A DNA stretch of 64,000 bases from Rhodovulum sulfidophilum (GTDB lineage: Bacteria > Pseudomonadota > Alphaproteobacteria > Rhodobacterales > Rhodobacteraceae). The stretch lies in the NCBI GenBank assembly GCA_003241785.1, contig QFPW01000005.1, forward strand, positions 1-64,000, written 5' to 3'. How positions within the stretch are numbered: position 1 is the stretch's first letter; every line of letters begins with the position of its first letter. Made by a program: the position numbers and the translations under genes. This document shows, piece after piece, positions 44,737 to 52,752 of the stretch. The notes under the pieces are model-generated. The model was not told the origin of the DNA and ran no database searches. It saw nothing but the letters and a program-made list of their open reading frames with translations.

Positions 44737-45705
44737 ATGAAAACCACGCCCGTCACCCCCGCGGATCTGACCGCCTCGATCATTTCCCTTCCCCCCATCG
44801 CCCGGCACCCCGACGGGACGATCAATACCGCTGAGAGCCGCGGGATCGTCGACTGGCTGGCATCGGCCGGGGTCGGCGCCTTCATGTATGGCGGCATCGC
44901 CAATCTCTTCAACGCGCGGCTGAGCGAATACGGCGCGGTTCTCGACCTGATCGAGACCGTGGCCCCCTCGGACGACGCCTGGATGGTGCCCGCGATCGGC
45001 GGCGATTTCGGCAAGGCGATCGATCAGGTCGCGATCCTGCGGGAGCGCGATTTCCCGACCGCGATCCTGCTGCCCTTCTGGCTCGTGCAATCGGGGGGCG
45101 TGGCGACCGGCATCCGCAAGCTCGCCGACGCGCTCGGCAAGCCGCTGATGGTCTTCTTCAAGGCCCTCGACTATCTGACGCCCCGCGACATCGCGGCCCT
45201 CCTCGCGGACGGCGCCCTCTGCGGCGTCGAATATGGCGTCGCGCCGGACGAGGACGGCCAGTCGCCGCACCTGAGCGGGCTTCTCGATCTCGTCGGTTCG
45301 GCCGAGCGCCTGATCGACGGCGCGGGCGAGCTGACCATCGTCGAGAGCTCCAGGCACGGCATCAAGGGCTACACATCCGGATCCGGCCTCCTGGCGCCCC
45401 ATCTGTCTATGGCTCTGCTCGAGGCCGTCCGGCGGGAAGACCGCGCCGCCATCGCCGCGCTCAGCCGGCCTTTCGCCGCCTTCGACGCCGTCCGCGCCCT
45501 CCATTCGGCGATCCCGGTGGTGCATGACGCGGTCCGCCTGATCGGCATCGCCGATACCGGCCCCATCGGCCCGTTCTTCGAGACCGCGCGGGATCCCCTG
45601 GTCGTGGCCGAGATCGCCGGCGTCGCCGCCGAACTCCTGCGCGCGAACAGGGCCTTCATGCCGGAGGCCGCGTCCCCCGGGCGGGTCGGGCCGGCCGGCC
45701 GGTAG
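44737..45705 (+). CDS. DapA/NanA-family aldolase-fold protein lacking the Schiff-base lysine
   Basis: A 322-residue (beta/alpha)8 protein of the dihydrodipicolinate synthase superfamily (GIVDWLASAGVGAFMYGGIA at the N-terminus). The Schiff-base lysine normally found in (G)-I/V-K is Glu165 in LCGVEYGV. The tyrosine region normally YNxPxRT reads FFKALDYLT (140-148). Both signatures are therefore changed, so standard lyase chemistry via a lysine imine seems impossible unless Lys142 substitutes. A one-base change (AAA to GAA) could explain position 165. It may be a non-catalytic or re-purposed member. It follows the aldo/keto reductase in an operon regulated, by inference, by RpiR. Confidence 0.85.
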   Translation: MKTTPVTPADLTASIISLPPIARHPDGTINTAESRGIVDWLASAGVGAFMYGGIANLFNARLSEYGAVLDLIETVAPSDDAWMVPAIGGDFGKAIDQVAILRERDFPTAILLPFWLVQSGGVATGIRKLADALGKPLMVFFKALDYLTPRDIAALLADGALCGVEYGVAPDEDGQSPHLSGLLDLVGSAERLIDGAGELTIVESSRHGIKGYTSGSGLLAPHLSMALLEAVRREDRAAIAALSRPFAAFDAVRALHSAIPVVHDAVRLIGIADTGPIGPFFETARDPLVVAEIAGVAAELLRANRAFMPEAASPGRVGPAGR

Positions 45706-45845
45706 CGCCGTCCGCGGCGTCATCGCGCCAAGTCGGCGTCGGGATCGGCCGCCGCGGCGATGGGCCGCCAGGCGACATGGTGAACCCGCGGAACCGCGCC
45801 TCCGGGGAGTGTCGCGGCTTGATGCATGAAGGCACGAGTTCCATC

Positions 45846-45864
45846 TTGATAGCGTTGCCATCAA
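45846..45864. promoter_or_regulatory. Candidate FitA antitoxin operator
   Basis: TTGATAGC (45846-45853), spacer GTT, GCCATCAA (45857-45864): an inverted repeat with one mismatch, 20 bp upstream of the antitoxin ATG. Ribbon-helix-helix antitoxins repress their own operon through such sites. The rest of the 179-bp gap after the DapA-family gene shows nothing clear. Confidence 0.5.
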
Positions 45865-45884
45865 TGAGTCGGACGTGCCATCGG

Positions 45885-46139
45885 ATGCCCGCTGTCACCA
45901 TTCGCAACCTGTCCGATGAGGCGCACCGCGCCCTCAAGGTGCGCGCGGCCCAGAATGGCCGCAGCACCGAGGCCGAGATCAGGGACATCCTGGAGGAGGC
46001 GGTGCGTCCCGCCCACCGTCCGCGCATCGGCTCGGCCATGGCCGCGTTGAGCCGGGACGCCGGGTTGACCAACGCCGATGTCGAGACTCTGGACCGGAAC
46101 TGCGATCGGGCGCCCGCCCCGCCCATGAGCCCTGAATGA
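45885..46139 (+). CDS. FitA-like ribbon-helix-helix antitoxin
   Basis: An 84-residue DNA-binding antitoxin. The N-terminal ribbon-helix-helix reads AVTIRNLSDEAHRALKVRAA then RSTEAEIRDILEEAV, characteristic of FitA/Phd-associated VapB antitoxins. The C-terminal tail (TLDRNCDRAPAPPMSPE) is the toxin-wrapping extension. ATG 45885 is used because an earlier ATG at 45777 adds 36 unrelated residues. It overlaps the toxin frame as ATGA. Sequence looks intact, so it may still bind the operator at 45846 and could act as an orphan antitoxin. Confidence 0.85.
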   Translation: MPAVTIRNLSDEAHRALKVRAAQNGRSTEAEIRDILEEAVRPAHRPRIGSAMAALSRDAGLTNADVETLDRNCDRAPAPPMSPE

Positions 46140-46540
46140 TCGTTCTGTACACGAATGTCGTTTCCGAGGCGATGAAGCCGGATCCGGCTCCCGCCGTGCG
46201 CGACTGGCTGGACGAGCAGGCCGCCGAAACCCTCTACCTTTCCAGCGTGACCTTCGCGGAACTGCTGTTCGGCATCGGCGCGCTGCCGGACGGCCGGCGC
46301 AAGCGGAAGCTCGCCACCATCCTCGACGGGCTCCAGGCGCCCCGCGTGGCCACGAAGGCGGAGATGGAACGGCACCGGCTCGAAAAGCGGCGACGGACCG
46401 GTTCCGATCGCCGGGCCGACGATTATTCCGAGGTCGTCGCCCCCGGCGGCGACTCGAACGATGGCGTCCCGGCGTCGTCGATCGCGTCGGCGGCGTCGGC
46501 GAAGAATCCCGAGATGACGCGGCAGGCCGGGGAGAAATAG
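46136..46540 (+). pseudogene. Degraded FitB/VapC PIN-domain toxin
   Basis: The first ~66 codons match a FitB-type PIN ribonuclease (MIVLYTNVVSEAMKP, YLSSVTFAELLFGIGALPDG), but the first catalytic Asp of the usual MIVLDTNVVSE is Tyr5. After RRKRKLATILDG the frame continues into unrelated Arg-rich and Ser/Ala-rich sequence and overlaps the tail of the LysR gene. The remaining catalytic acids in the C-terminal half of the ~140-residue family are absent. The toxin is therefore inactive, either through deletion of its 3' half or replacement at the junction. The antitoxin upstream remains open. Confidence 0.82.
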
Positions 46541-47361
46541 CCGCTGCCCCGGTGCAGCACGGCGAAGGCCCGGCGGTAGGTCGTCTCGGGGAAAGGCAGC
46601 TCGATCAGGCCGGAGGTCGCGCCGCGCCCGATCCTGCGCCGCGAGGTGAAGCTCAAGAGGTCGGTGCCGCGGATCAGCCTCGGCATCAGCGTCAGCGAAT
46701 TGACCTCGACCTTCGCGGTCGGCGGCGCGACTCCCGCCGCCTCGAAGGCGCGCTCGAGCCAGCGGCGCAGCGCGACCGAGGACGGCGGCAGCACCCAGTC
46801 GTAGCGCGCGAGATCGGCGAGCCGCCGCGGTCCCCTGGCGAGAGGGTGCCCCTCGCTCGCGACCACCACGACCTGATCCTCGAGGATCGGGGCGCAGACG
46901 AATTCGTCGTCCTCGATCGCCGGACTCACCAGGAGGTCGAGCCGGTCCTCGCGCAGGGCGTCGCGCAGGAAATCGCCCATGCCCACCATGAGCTCCAGCG
47001 TGATCCCCGGCGTCTCGCGCCGCGCGCGGCGGATCACCTCGGGCAGCAGCGTCTCGGTCGCGGTCGCGGCGGCGCCGATCCGGACATGGCCGCTGGTGCC
47101 GAGCGCGTGCTCGCGGATCTCGCGCTGCACGCCGGCCATGTCGTGCAGCAGGCTTTTCGCGCGCCGGATCAGGATCTCGCCGACCTCGGTCGGGACGAGC
47201 TGGCGCCCGCGCCGCTCGAAGAGCACGACGCCGAGCTCCGCCTCCAGCCGGTCGATGCATTTGGTCAGCGCGGGCTGGGTGACATGGACCTGCGCCGAGG
47301 CGAGGCCGAGATTTCCGGTCTGGCCGATGGCGACCAGGTAGCGGAAGTCACGCTCGTTCAT
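46423..47361 (-). CDS. LysR-family transcriptional regulator
   Basis: A 312-residue LysR regulator: winged helix at residues 1-60 (MNERDFRYLVAIGQTGNLGL; HVTQPALTKCIDRLE) and a periplasmic-binding-like effector domain at about 90-300. It is divergent from the eight-gene operon starting at 47460, with 98 bp between, the classical LysR arrangement in which the protein represses itself and activates the neighbour on ligand binding. Its 3' end overlaps the broken toxin frame by about 118 bp, which suggests the toxin remnant lies at a recombination junction. Effector unknown; it is probably an intermediate of the operon pathway. Confidence 0.93.
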   Translation of the reverse strand: MNERDFRYLVAIGQTGNLGLASAQVHVTQPALTKCIDRLEAELGVVLFERRGRQLVPTEVGEILIRRAKSLLHDMAGVQREIREHALGTSGHVRIGAAATATETLLPEVIRRARRETPGITLELMVGMGDFLRDALREDRLDLLVSPAIEDDEFVCAPILEDQVVVVASEGHPLARGPRRLADLARYDWVLPPSSVALRRWLERAFEAAGVAPPTAKVEVNSLTLMPRLIRGTDLLSFTSRRRIGRGATSGLIELPFPETTYRRAFAVLHRGSGYFSPACRVISGFFADAADAIDDAGTPSFESPPGATTSE

Positions 47362-47382
47362 GAAACATTCCCGATGGCTATC

Positions 47383-47397
47383 AATTCCTGAATTTTA
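47383..47397. promoter_or_regulatory. Candidate LysR binding site
   Basis: AATTC-CT-GAATT (47383-47394) is an inverted repeat with 5-bp arms in the 98-bp divergent gap, and TTCCTGAATTTTA (47385-47397) satisfies the T-N11-A rule. It is the only AT-rich block there. The short arms make it weak evidence. Confidence 0.38.
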
Positions 47398-47459
47398 TCC
47401 ATTGGACGGCATCGATCGCGCAAGCCCATAAACGTCCCGACAACGGGAGCCGCAGATCC

Positions 47460-48500
47460 ATGAGCCACAAGATCCTCGTCACCGCCCCTTCCCTGGCCCC
47501 GAGCGGGCTGGCGGCCCTGCGCCGCCGGGGCTGCGACATCCGCTTCGTCGAGGATCTCGGCGACGTCGCGGGCCTCGCCCGCGTGCTGGCGACCGAGCCG
47601 ATCGACGCGGTCATCTCGCGGACCATGCCGATCGACGCCGCGATGCTGCGCGCCTGCCCGAGCCTCAAGGTCATCTCCAAGCACGGGACCGGGGTGAGCA
47701 ACATCGACGTGGACGCCGCGAGCGCCGAGGGCGTCGCGGTCTTCTCGACCCCGGGCGCTAACGCGGCGGCGGTGGCGGAATTCACCATCGGCCTCATGAT
47801 CGCCGCGATCCGCCGCCTGCCCCGCTTCGACCGCTCGGTCCGCGCGGGATCCTGGGCGCGGCAGGGCGACGGCGGCGAGCTCGGCGGCCGCACGCTCGGC
47901 CTCGTCGGCTTCGGCCGGATCGCGCGGCAGGTCGCCCGCGTCGCCCGCGCCCTCGACATGCGCGTGGTGGTCAGCGACCCCTATATCGACCTCGCCCGGG
48001 TCGCGGGCCAGGGCGTCGAATTCTATCCCTCGCTCGCCGCGATGCTGCCCGAATGCGCGGTGCTGAGCCTGCACTGCCCGGCGACCCGCGGCGCGCCGCC
48101 GCTGCTCGACGCCGAGATGCTGTCGCTGCTGCCGCGCGGCGCGGTGGTGGTGAACACGGCGCGCGGCGAGCTGATCGACGAGGCGGCGCTGGCGGCGGCG
48201 CTCGCCTCGGGCGCGCTCGGCGCCGCGGGGCTCGACACCTTCGCCGCCGAACCGCTCGGCGCCTCGCCGCTCCGCGCGATCGAGACCGCCGTGCTGACCC
48301 CGCATGTCGCGGGCTCGACCACAGACGCGCTCGCCAAGATGGCCGAGGGCGCGGCGGCGAACGTGCTCGACTATCTCGCGGCGCTCGAGGCCGGACCGGC
48401 GGCGCTCGCCGCGCTGCGCGAGCGCTGCCTCAATCCCGAGATCTTCGCCCGCGCGCCGCGCGGCGCGGGCCGATCCGACGCGGGCCAGGCCATGGCCTGA
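47460..48500 (+). CDS. D-2-hydroxyacid dehydrogenase (SerA/hydroxypyruvate-reductase-like)
   Basis: NAD(P)-dependent oxidoreductase of 346 residues for D-2-hydroxy acids or their keto acids. Substrate-domain motif KHGTGVSNIDVDAA, Rossmann motif LVGFGRIA (148-155), and the catalytic triad Arg235 (NTARGELID), Glu264 (AAEP) and His282 (PHVAGST) are all visible. It opens an eight-gene operon under LysR control, and a second member of the same superfamily is seventh, suggesting an oxidation/reduction cycle on a 2-hydroxy acid. It is not the essential serine-pathway enzyme, given the catabolic context. Confidence 0.92.
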   Translation: MSHKILVTAPSLAPSGLAALRRRGCDIRFVEDLGDVAGLARVLATEPIDAVISRTMPIDAAMLRACPSLKVISKHGTGVSNIDVDAASAEGVAVFSTPGANAAAVAEFTIGLMIAAIRRLPRFDRSVRAGSWARQGDGGELGGRTLGLVGFGRIARQVARVARALDMRVVVSDPYIDLARVAGQGVEFYPSLAAMLPECAVLSLHCPATRGAPPLLDAEMLSLLPRGAVVVNTARGELIDEAALAAALASGALGAAGLDTFAAEPLGASPLRAIETAVLTPHVAGSTTDALAKMAEGAAANVLDYLAALEAGPAALAALRERCLNPEIFARAPRGAGRSDAGQAMA

Positions 48501-48551
48501 CCCGCCGCCATCCACCACAATCAAGCAACAAGCCTGGGAGGTATACTAGAC

Positions 48552-49550
48552 ATGACACCGCGTTCTCTTTGCCTGGCGGCGCTGCTCGCCTCGGCCGGCG
48601 CGCTCGCGACGCTCCCCGCCGCGGCGGAGGAAATCCGGATCGCGAGCGGGATCGGCATCCTCTTCGCGCCGATCCACGTGATGAAGGAGGCCGGGCTGCT
48701 CGAGAAGCACGCCGAGGCCGCGGGCCTCGATCTCGAGCTCGAGACGCTGAGCTTCCCCTCCGGCAGCGCGGTCACCGACGCGCTCCTCTCGGGCAACGTC
48801 GACATCGTCACCGCGGGCCTCTCGAACGCGCTGCTGCTCTGGTCGCGCTCACGCGAGGACGTGAAGTCGATCGCGGCGGTCAGCGGCACCAAGAGCGTGC
48901 TCGTCACCAAGGATCCCGACGTCAGGACGCTGGCCGACTACAAGGACACCAACCGGATCTCGGTCACCTCGCTCAAGATCTCGAACCAGGCGATCTATCT
49001 CGCCATGGCGCTCGACGCCGAGTTCGGCGACCCGGAGAAGTTCGACCCGATGATGGTCCAGCTCGGCTTCACCGACGCGGTCCAGGCGATGACGAACCCG
49101 AACGGCCCGATCGACAGCATGTTCGCCGGCCCGCCCTACTACCAGGCGCTGTTGAAGCAGCCGGGGATGCATCCGGTGCTGACCACGCTCGACGTCGCGG
49201 GACCGACCACCAACCTGCTCGCCTTCACCACCACCGCCTATCACGACGCGCATCCCCGCGAGATCGAGGTCTTCCTCGCCGCGCTGGCCGAGGCGCAGGA
49301 GATGATCAACGATCAGCCGCTCGAGGCCGCGAAGCTCTATCTCGAATCCACCGGCGAGAAGTTCACCCCGGAGGAGCTGGCCGCGATGTTCGAGGAGGAG
49401 GGCAACGTCTTCCAGTCGCTGCCGCTCGGCGTGCACCAGACGGCCGCCTTCATGGCCAAGACCGGCATGATCCATCGCGAGCCCGCGAGCTGGCGCGAGT
49501 TCTTCTTCGACGACATCGCCACGCGGACCGGCGCCGATCTCGCCAACTGA
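48552..49550 (+). CDS. ABC solute-binding protein, NMT1/SsuA-like
   Basis: Periplasmic receptor of 332 residues. A Sec signal peptide (SLCLAALLASAGALATLPAAA, cut before EE) is followed by the SBP fold: EIRIASGIGILFAPIHVMKEAG, LDLELETLSFPSGSAV, GNVDIVTAGLSNALLL. GGGAGG precedes ATG 48552. Ligands in this family include sulfonates, nitrate and pyrimidine precursors; the neighbouring hydroxyacid enzymes hint at a carboxylate or hydroxycarboxylate, which is inference. Confidence 0.92.
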   Translation: MTPRSLCLAALLASAGALATLPAAAEEIRIASGIGILFAPIHVMKEAGLLEKHAEAAGLDLELETLSFPSGSAVTDALLSGNVDIVTAGLSNALLLWSRSREDVKSIAAVSGTKSVLVTKDPDVRTLADYKDTNRISVTSLKISNQAIYLAMALDAEFGDPEKFDPMMVQLGFTDAVQAMTNPNGPIDSMFAGPPYYQALLKQPGMHPVLTTLDVAGPTTNLLAFTTTAYHDAHPREIEVFLAALAEAQEMINDQPLEAAKLYLESTGEKFTPEELAAMFEEEGNVFQSLPLGVHQTAAFMAKTGMIHREPASWREFFFDDIATRTGADLAN

Positions 49551-49579
49551 GCCGAGGCGCTCAAGCTCAGGAGACCCCC

Positions 49580-50410
49580 GTGAACATGATGCTCTCCCCC
49601 GACCGCGACGACGGCGCCGAGGAGACGGCGGTGAAGCCGATCCTCGACGTCGACGGCGTCACGCTGCAATACGTGGCGGCGAAACTCTCGGTTCTCGCGA
49701 CCTATCAGGTCAGCGCCCGCATCTACGAGGGGGACCGCTTCGTCCTCCTCGGCCCCTCGGGCTGCGGCAAGTCCACTCTTCTGAAGGCGATCGGCGGCTT
49801 CCACAAGCCGGCCGAGGGCGAGATCCGGCTGCGCGGCCGCAAGGTCAGCGAGCCCGGGCCGGACCGGATGATGGTGTTTCAGGAGTTCGACCAGCTCCTG
49901 CCCTGGCAGAGTGTGCTGCGCAACGTGATGTTCCCGCTCATCACCACGGGGCGGATGTCGCGAAGGGAGGCGGAGGACCGCGCCCGCGCCTATCTCGCCA
50001 AGGTCAACCTCACCAAATTCGCCGACAACTACCCGCACCAGCTCTCGGGCGGGATGAAGCAGCGCGTCGCGATCGCGCGCGGCATGGCGATGGAGCCCGA
50101 CATCCTGCTGATGGACGAGCCCTTCGCCGCGCTCGACGCGCTCACCCGCGCCAAGATGCAGGACGAGCTGCTGGAGCTCTGGGACGACACGCATTTCACC
50201 GTGCTCTTCGTCACGCATTCGATCGCCGAGGCGATCAAGATCGGCAGCCGGATCATGCTGCTCTCGCCGCATCCCGGGCAGGTGAAGGCCGAGCTCAACG
50301 GCCTGCCCCGCGCCGACTTCGGCGGTCCCCGCGCCAAGGAGCTCGAGCGCGAGATCCACGACATGCTTTTCGCTCACCGCGTCGAACCCGAGGAGGCCAC
50401 CCATGGCTGA
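49580..50410 (+). CDS. ABC transporter ATPase, SsuB/TauB-like
   Basis: Cytoplasmic ATPase of 276 residues: Walker A GPSGCGKST, Q-loop MVFQEFDQLLPW, signature LSGGM, Walker B LLMDEPFAALDA, switch His in VTHSIAEAI. GTG 49580 is the start, with GGAG seven bases upstream. It overlaps the permease gene by eight bases. Part of the importer with the binding protein at 48552 and the permease at 50403. Confidence 0.93.
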   Translation: MNMMLSPDRDDGAEETAVKPILDVDGVTLQYVAAKLSVLATYQVSARIYEGDRFVLLGPSGCGKSTLLKAIGGFHKPAEGEIRLRGRKVSEPGPDRMMVFQEFDQLLPWQSVLRNVMFPLITTGRMSRREAEDRARAYLAKVNLTKFADNYPHQLSGGMKQRVAIARGMAMEPDILLMDEPFAALDALTRAKMQDELLELWDDTHFTVLFVTHSIAEAIKIGSRIMLLSPHPGQVKAELNGLPRADFGGPRAKELEREIHDMLFAHRVEPEEATHG

Positions 50411-51326
50411 CGGCGCCTTTCATCCCGCGATCGGCCAGCCGCGCGGCGCCGGCCGCGGCGTCGCCACCCCGCCGGTCCGGCCCGAGATCCATGCCGAACC
50501 GAAGCCCGCGAGCCAGTTCGGCCTCGTCGAGCGTCCGCTCTCGGCCTGGGAGATCGCCTCGGGCTCGCCCGCGCTGCGCAAGGTGATGATCCTCGCGGGC
50601 CTCGCGCTGGTCTGGGAGATCTACGGCCGGAGCGTCGGCAATCCGCTGCTCTTCCCGACCTTCGGCGAGACCGTCGCCGCGCTCTTCCAGGGCATCGCGA
50701 GCGGCGAGCTCGTCGCCCGGGTCTGGGCCTCGCTCCAGGTGCTCGTGATCGGCTATGCGATCGGCATCGCTCTCGCCGGGATCCTGACCGTGCTCGCGAT
50801 CGGCACCCGGCTCGGCGCCGATCTGATGGTGACGCTGAGCGCGATGTTCAGCCCGCTGCCGGCGATCGCGCTCCTGCCGCTCGCGCTCATCTGGTTCGGC
50901 CTCGGCAACGCCAGCCTCGTCTTCGTGCTGGTCCATTCCGTGCTCTGGGCCGTGGCGCTCAACACCTTCTCGGGCTTCCGCGCCACCTCGAAGACCCTGC
51001 GCATGGTCGGGCAGAATTACGGCCTGCGCGGCTGGCGGTTCGTCTCGAAGATCCTGATCCCCGCCGCGCTGCCCAGCATCGTCACCGGCCTCAAGATCGG
51101 CTGGGCCTTCGCCTGGCGCACGCTGATCGCCGCCGAGATGGTCTTCGGCGTCTCCTCGGGCAGCGGCGGGCTCGGCTGGTTCATCTTCCAGAGCAAGAAC
51201 ATGCTCGACATCCCCTCCGTCTTCGCCGGTCTCCTGACCGTCATCATCATCGGCCTCGTGGTCGAGGGCGTGCTCTTCAAGGCGCTCGAGGACCGCACCA
51301 TCCGCCGCTGGGCGATGGAGCACTGA
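50403..51326 (+). CDS. ABC permease, SsuC/TauC-like
   Basis: Inner-membrane permease of 307 residues with about six helices and the EAA loop FRATSKTLRMVGQNYGLRGW. The first ~60 residues form a charged, Pro-rich cytoplasmic extension. It starts inside the ATPase gene, so the two are translated together. A single-domain permease, expected to function as a homodimer, unlike the fused version at 41995. Confidence 0.93.
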   Translation: MADGAFHPAIGQPRGAGRGVATPPVRPEIHAEPKPASQFGLVERPLSAWEIASGSPALRKVMILAGLALVWEIYGRSVGNPLLFPTFGETVAALFQGIASGELVARVWASLQVLVIGYAIGIALAGILTVLAIGTRLGADLMVTLSAMFSPLPAIALLPLALIWFGLGNASLVFVLVHSVLWAVALNTFSGFRATSKTLRMVGQNYGLRGWRFVSKILIPAALPSIVTGLKIGWAFAWRTLIAAEMVFGVSSGSGGLGWFIFQSKNMLDIPSVFAGLLTVIIIGLVVEGVLFKALEDRTIRRWAMEH

Positions 51327-51359
51327 GCCCCATCCCACGGACATGACAAGGAAAATTCC

Positions 51360-52244
51360 ATGAACACCGCCCTGAAGCCCTCCGATGTCGCCGGCGCCAG
51401 CCCCGAAGTGATCGAGACCGTCGCCGCCTATTTCCGCTCCGAGCACTGGAAGCGCGCGATCGATGTGCTGAGCATCGCGAGCGAACCGGTCTACCACGCC
51501 CATGTCTATATCGAGACCCAGATCCACCCGATGAGTCTCGAGGAGGTGGTGAAGGGCTATTTCGCCAAGACCGGCCGCCCGGTGCATCGCAAGATCGAGA
51601 TCTTCACCTCGGGCCAGGTCGCCGACGCGGGCTCGATCCACGGCATCGAGCCGCGCGGGATGCCGCACTTCGACCTGCTGTGGAAATATTCCCCCGACGC
51701 GCTGATCAAGGCGTCGCCGAGGGCCGAGAACGTCGAATACTGGGGCAAGTCCTACATGGACGCCTTCCTCGCGCGTTATCCCTTCGCGACCGAGCTGACC
51801 CCGGAAGCCGAGGCGGAGGTCGAGGCCTATTTCGCCGGCCCCGCTTGGGCGAAGTACTGCGAGCTGAACGAGCATCCCGACGTCGTGCACATCCACGCCA
51901 ACGTCGAGACCAGCCTGCATCCCGACCTGATCCGCGCCGCGGCGCTCAAGGCCATGGCGGCGCGCGGCTGGGACATCGAGGAGGCGGTGCCCGTGGCGTT
52001 CCAGATGCGCGGCCAGATGCATGGCAAGATCGTCTTCATCGGCAACACGCCGGAGAAGATCTTCGACATCGCCTGGGCCTTCAACCCGACCGTCGCGCTG
52101 ATCCCGAGCACACGCTACTGGCTCACCACCGAGAACCCGACTTACGACGCGCGCACCATGGCGGAGCTGCCGCTCCTCCTGAAGCGCGACCCCTACCGCC
52201 TGCTCTCGCTCGCCGAGATCGAGGCGATCGTGGAGGCGATCTGA
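51360..52244 (+). CDS. Uncharacterised protein with duplicated HxHxxxETxxHP motif
   Basis: I do not recognise a named family. The 294-residue protein has no signal or membrane segment and shows clear internal duplication. A first unit (residues ~14-75: SPE, AYF 23-25, Trp30, H46-A-H48-V-Y-I-E52-T-Q-I-H56-P) aligns with a second (~147-205: TPE, AYF 156-158, Trp163, H177-I-H179-A-N-V-E183-T-S-L-H187-P). Two repeated His/His/Glu/His sets look like metal sites or a catalytic centre. GGA precedes ATG 51360. It overlaps the PPC gene by one base (TGATG), so they are tightly coupled. It lies in an importer plus hydroxyacid-dehydrogenase plus aldolase operon, so a catabolic role is plausible. Confidence 0.82.
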   Translation: MNTALKPSDVAGASPEVIETVAAYFRSEHWKRAIDVLSIASEPVYHAHVYIETQIHPMSLEEVVKGYFAKTGRPVHRKIEIFTSGQVADAGSIHGIEPRGMPHFDLLWKYSPDALIKASPRAENVEYWGKSYMDAFLARYPFATELTPEAEAEVEAYFAGPAWAKYCELNEHPDVVHIHANVETSLHPDLIRAAALKAMAARGWDIEEAVPVAFQMRGQMHGKIVFIGNTPEKIFDIAWAFNPTVALIPSTRYWLTTENPTYDARTMAELPLLLKRDPYRLLSLAEIEAIVEAI

Positions 52245-52744
52245 TGCTCGACCAGAACCAGCCCGCCCGGCATTTCGACTCCGCCGCCGGCACGACCGGC
52301 CGGGTGATCGCCGCCCGGATCCATCCCGACCGCGACGTGCTGGCCTCGATCGCGGAGATCTGCCTCGCGCATGGCGTGACCTGCGGCCAGCTCGCCACCA
52401 CCATCGGCAGCTTCCGCCGGCTCGCGATGCACTACGTCGACCGCGTCGAGCCGACGCCCGAGGAGGGTTATACCAGGCAGCTGATCCTCGAGGGCCCGTT
52501 CAGCCTGATCGCCGGCCAGGGCCTCGTCTCGCCGGGCGACACGCCCGGCACGCTCAACATCCACTACCACGCGGTGGCGAGCGGCAAGGACAACAAGTTC
52601 TACGGCGGCCATATCGAGCCCGGCACCATCACGCTGACCACGCTCGACCTCTTCATCACCGAGATCGAGGGGATCGACATCCTGCGCGGCCGCGACCCGG
52701 AGACGGGCGTGATCGTCACCACCATCCGGCCCTCCGCGAGTTGA
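52244..52744 (+). CDS. PPC/DUF296-domain protein
   Basis: A 166-residue protein of the plants-and-prokaryotes-conserved (PPC, DUF296) family. Its pattern is a GEDL-like helix (HPDRDVLASIAEICLAHGVTCG), GSFRRLAMHYVD, LEGPFSLIAGQGLVSPGDTP, HYHAV and KFYGGHIEPGTITLTTLDLFI then EIEGI. PPC proteins form trimers; the family's conserved histidines (HYH and GGH) can bind metal. Some plant relatives bind DNA (AT-hook fusions) but bacterial ones have no settled function. It is coupled to the duplicated HxH protein upstream (one-base overlap) and followed by the second hydroxyacid dehydrogenase. Confidence 0.85.
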   Translation: MLDQNQPARHFDSAAGTTGRVIAARIHPDRDVLASIAEICLAHGVTCGQLATTIGSFRRLAMHYVDRVEPTPEEGYTRQLILEGPFSLIAGQGLVSPGDTPGTLNIHYHAVASGKDNKFYGGHIEPGTITLTTLDLFITEIEGIDILRGRDPETGVIVTTIRPSAS

Positions 52745-52752
52745 GACCCGTC

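Noticed and set aside
45777..45884. Longer antitoxin starting at 45777
   Set aside because: The added 36 residues have no antitoxin resemblance and would cover the candidate operator; the ATG at 45885 gives the standard FitA N-terminus.
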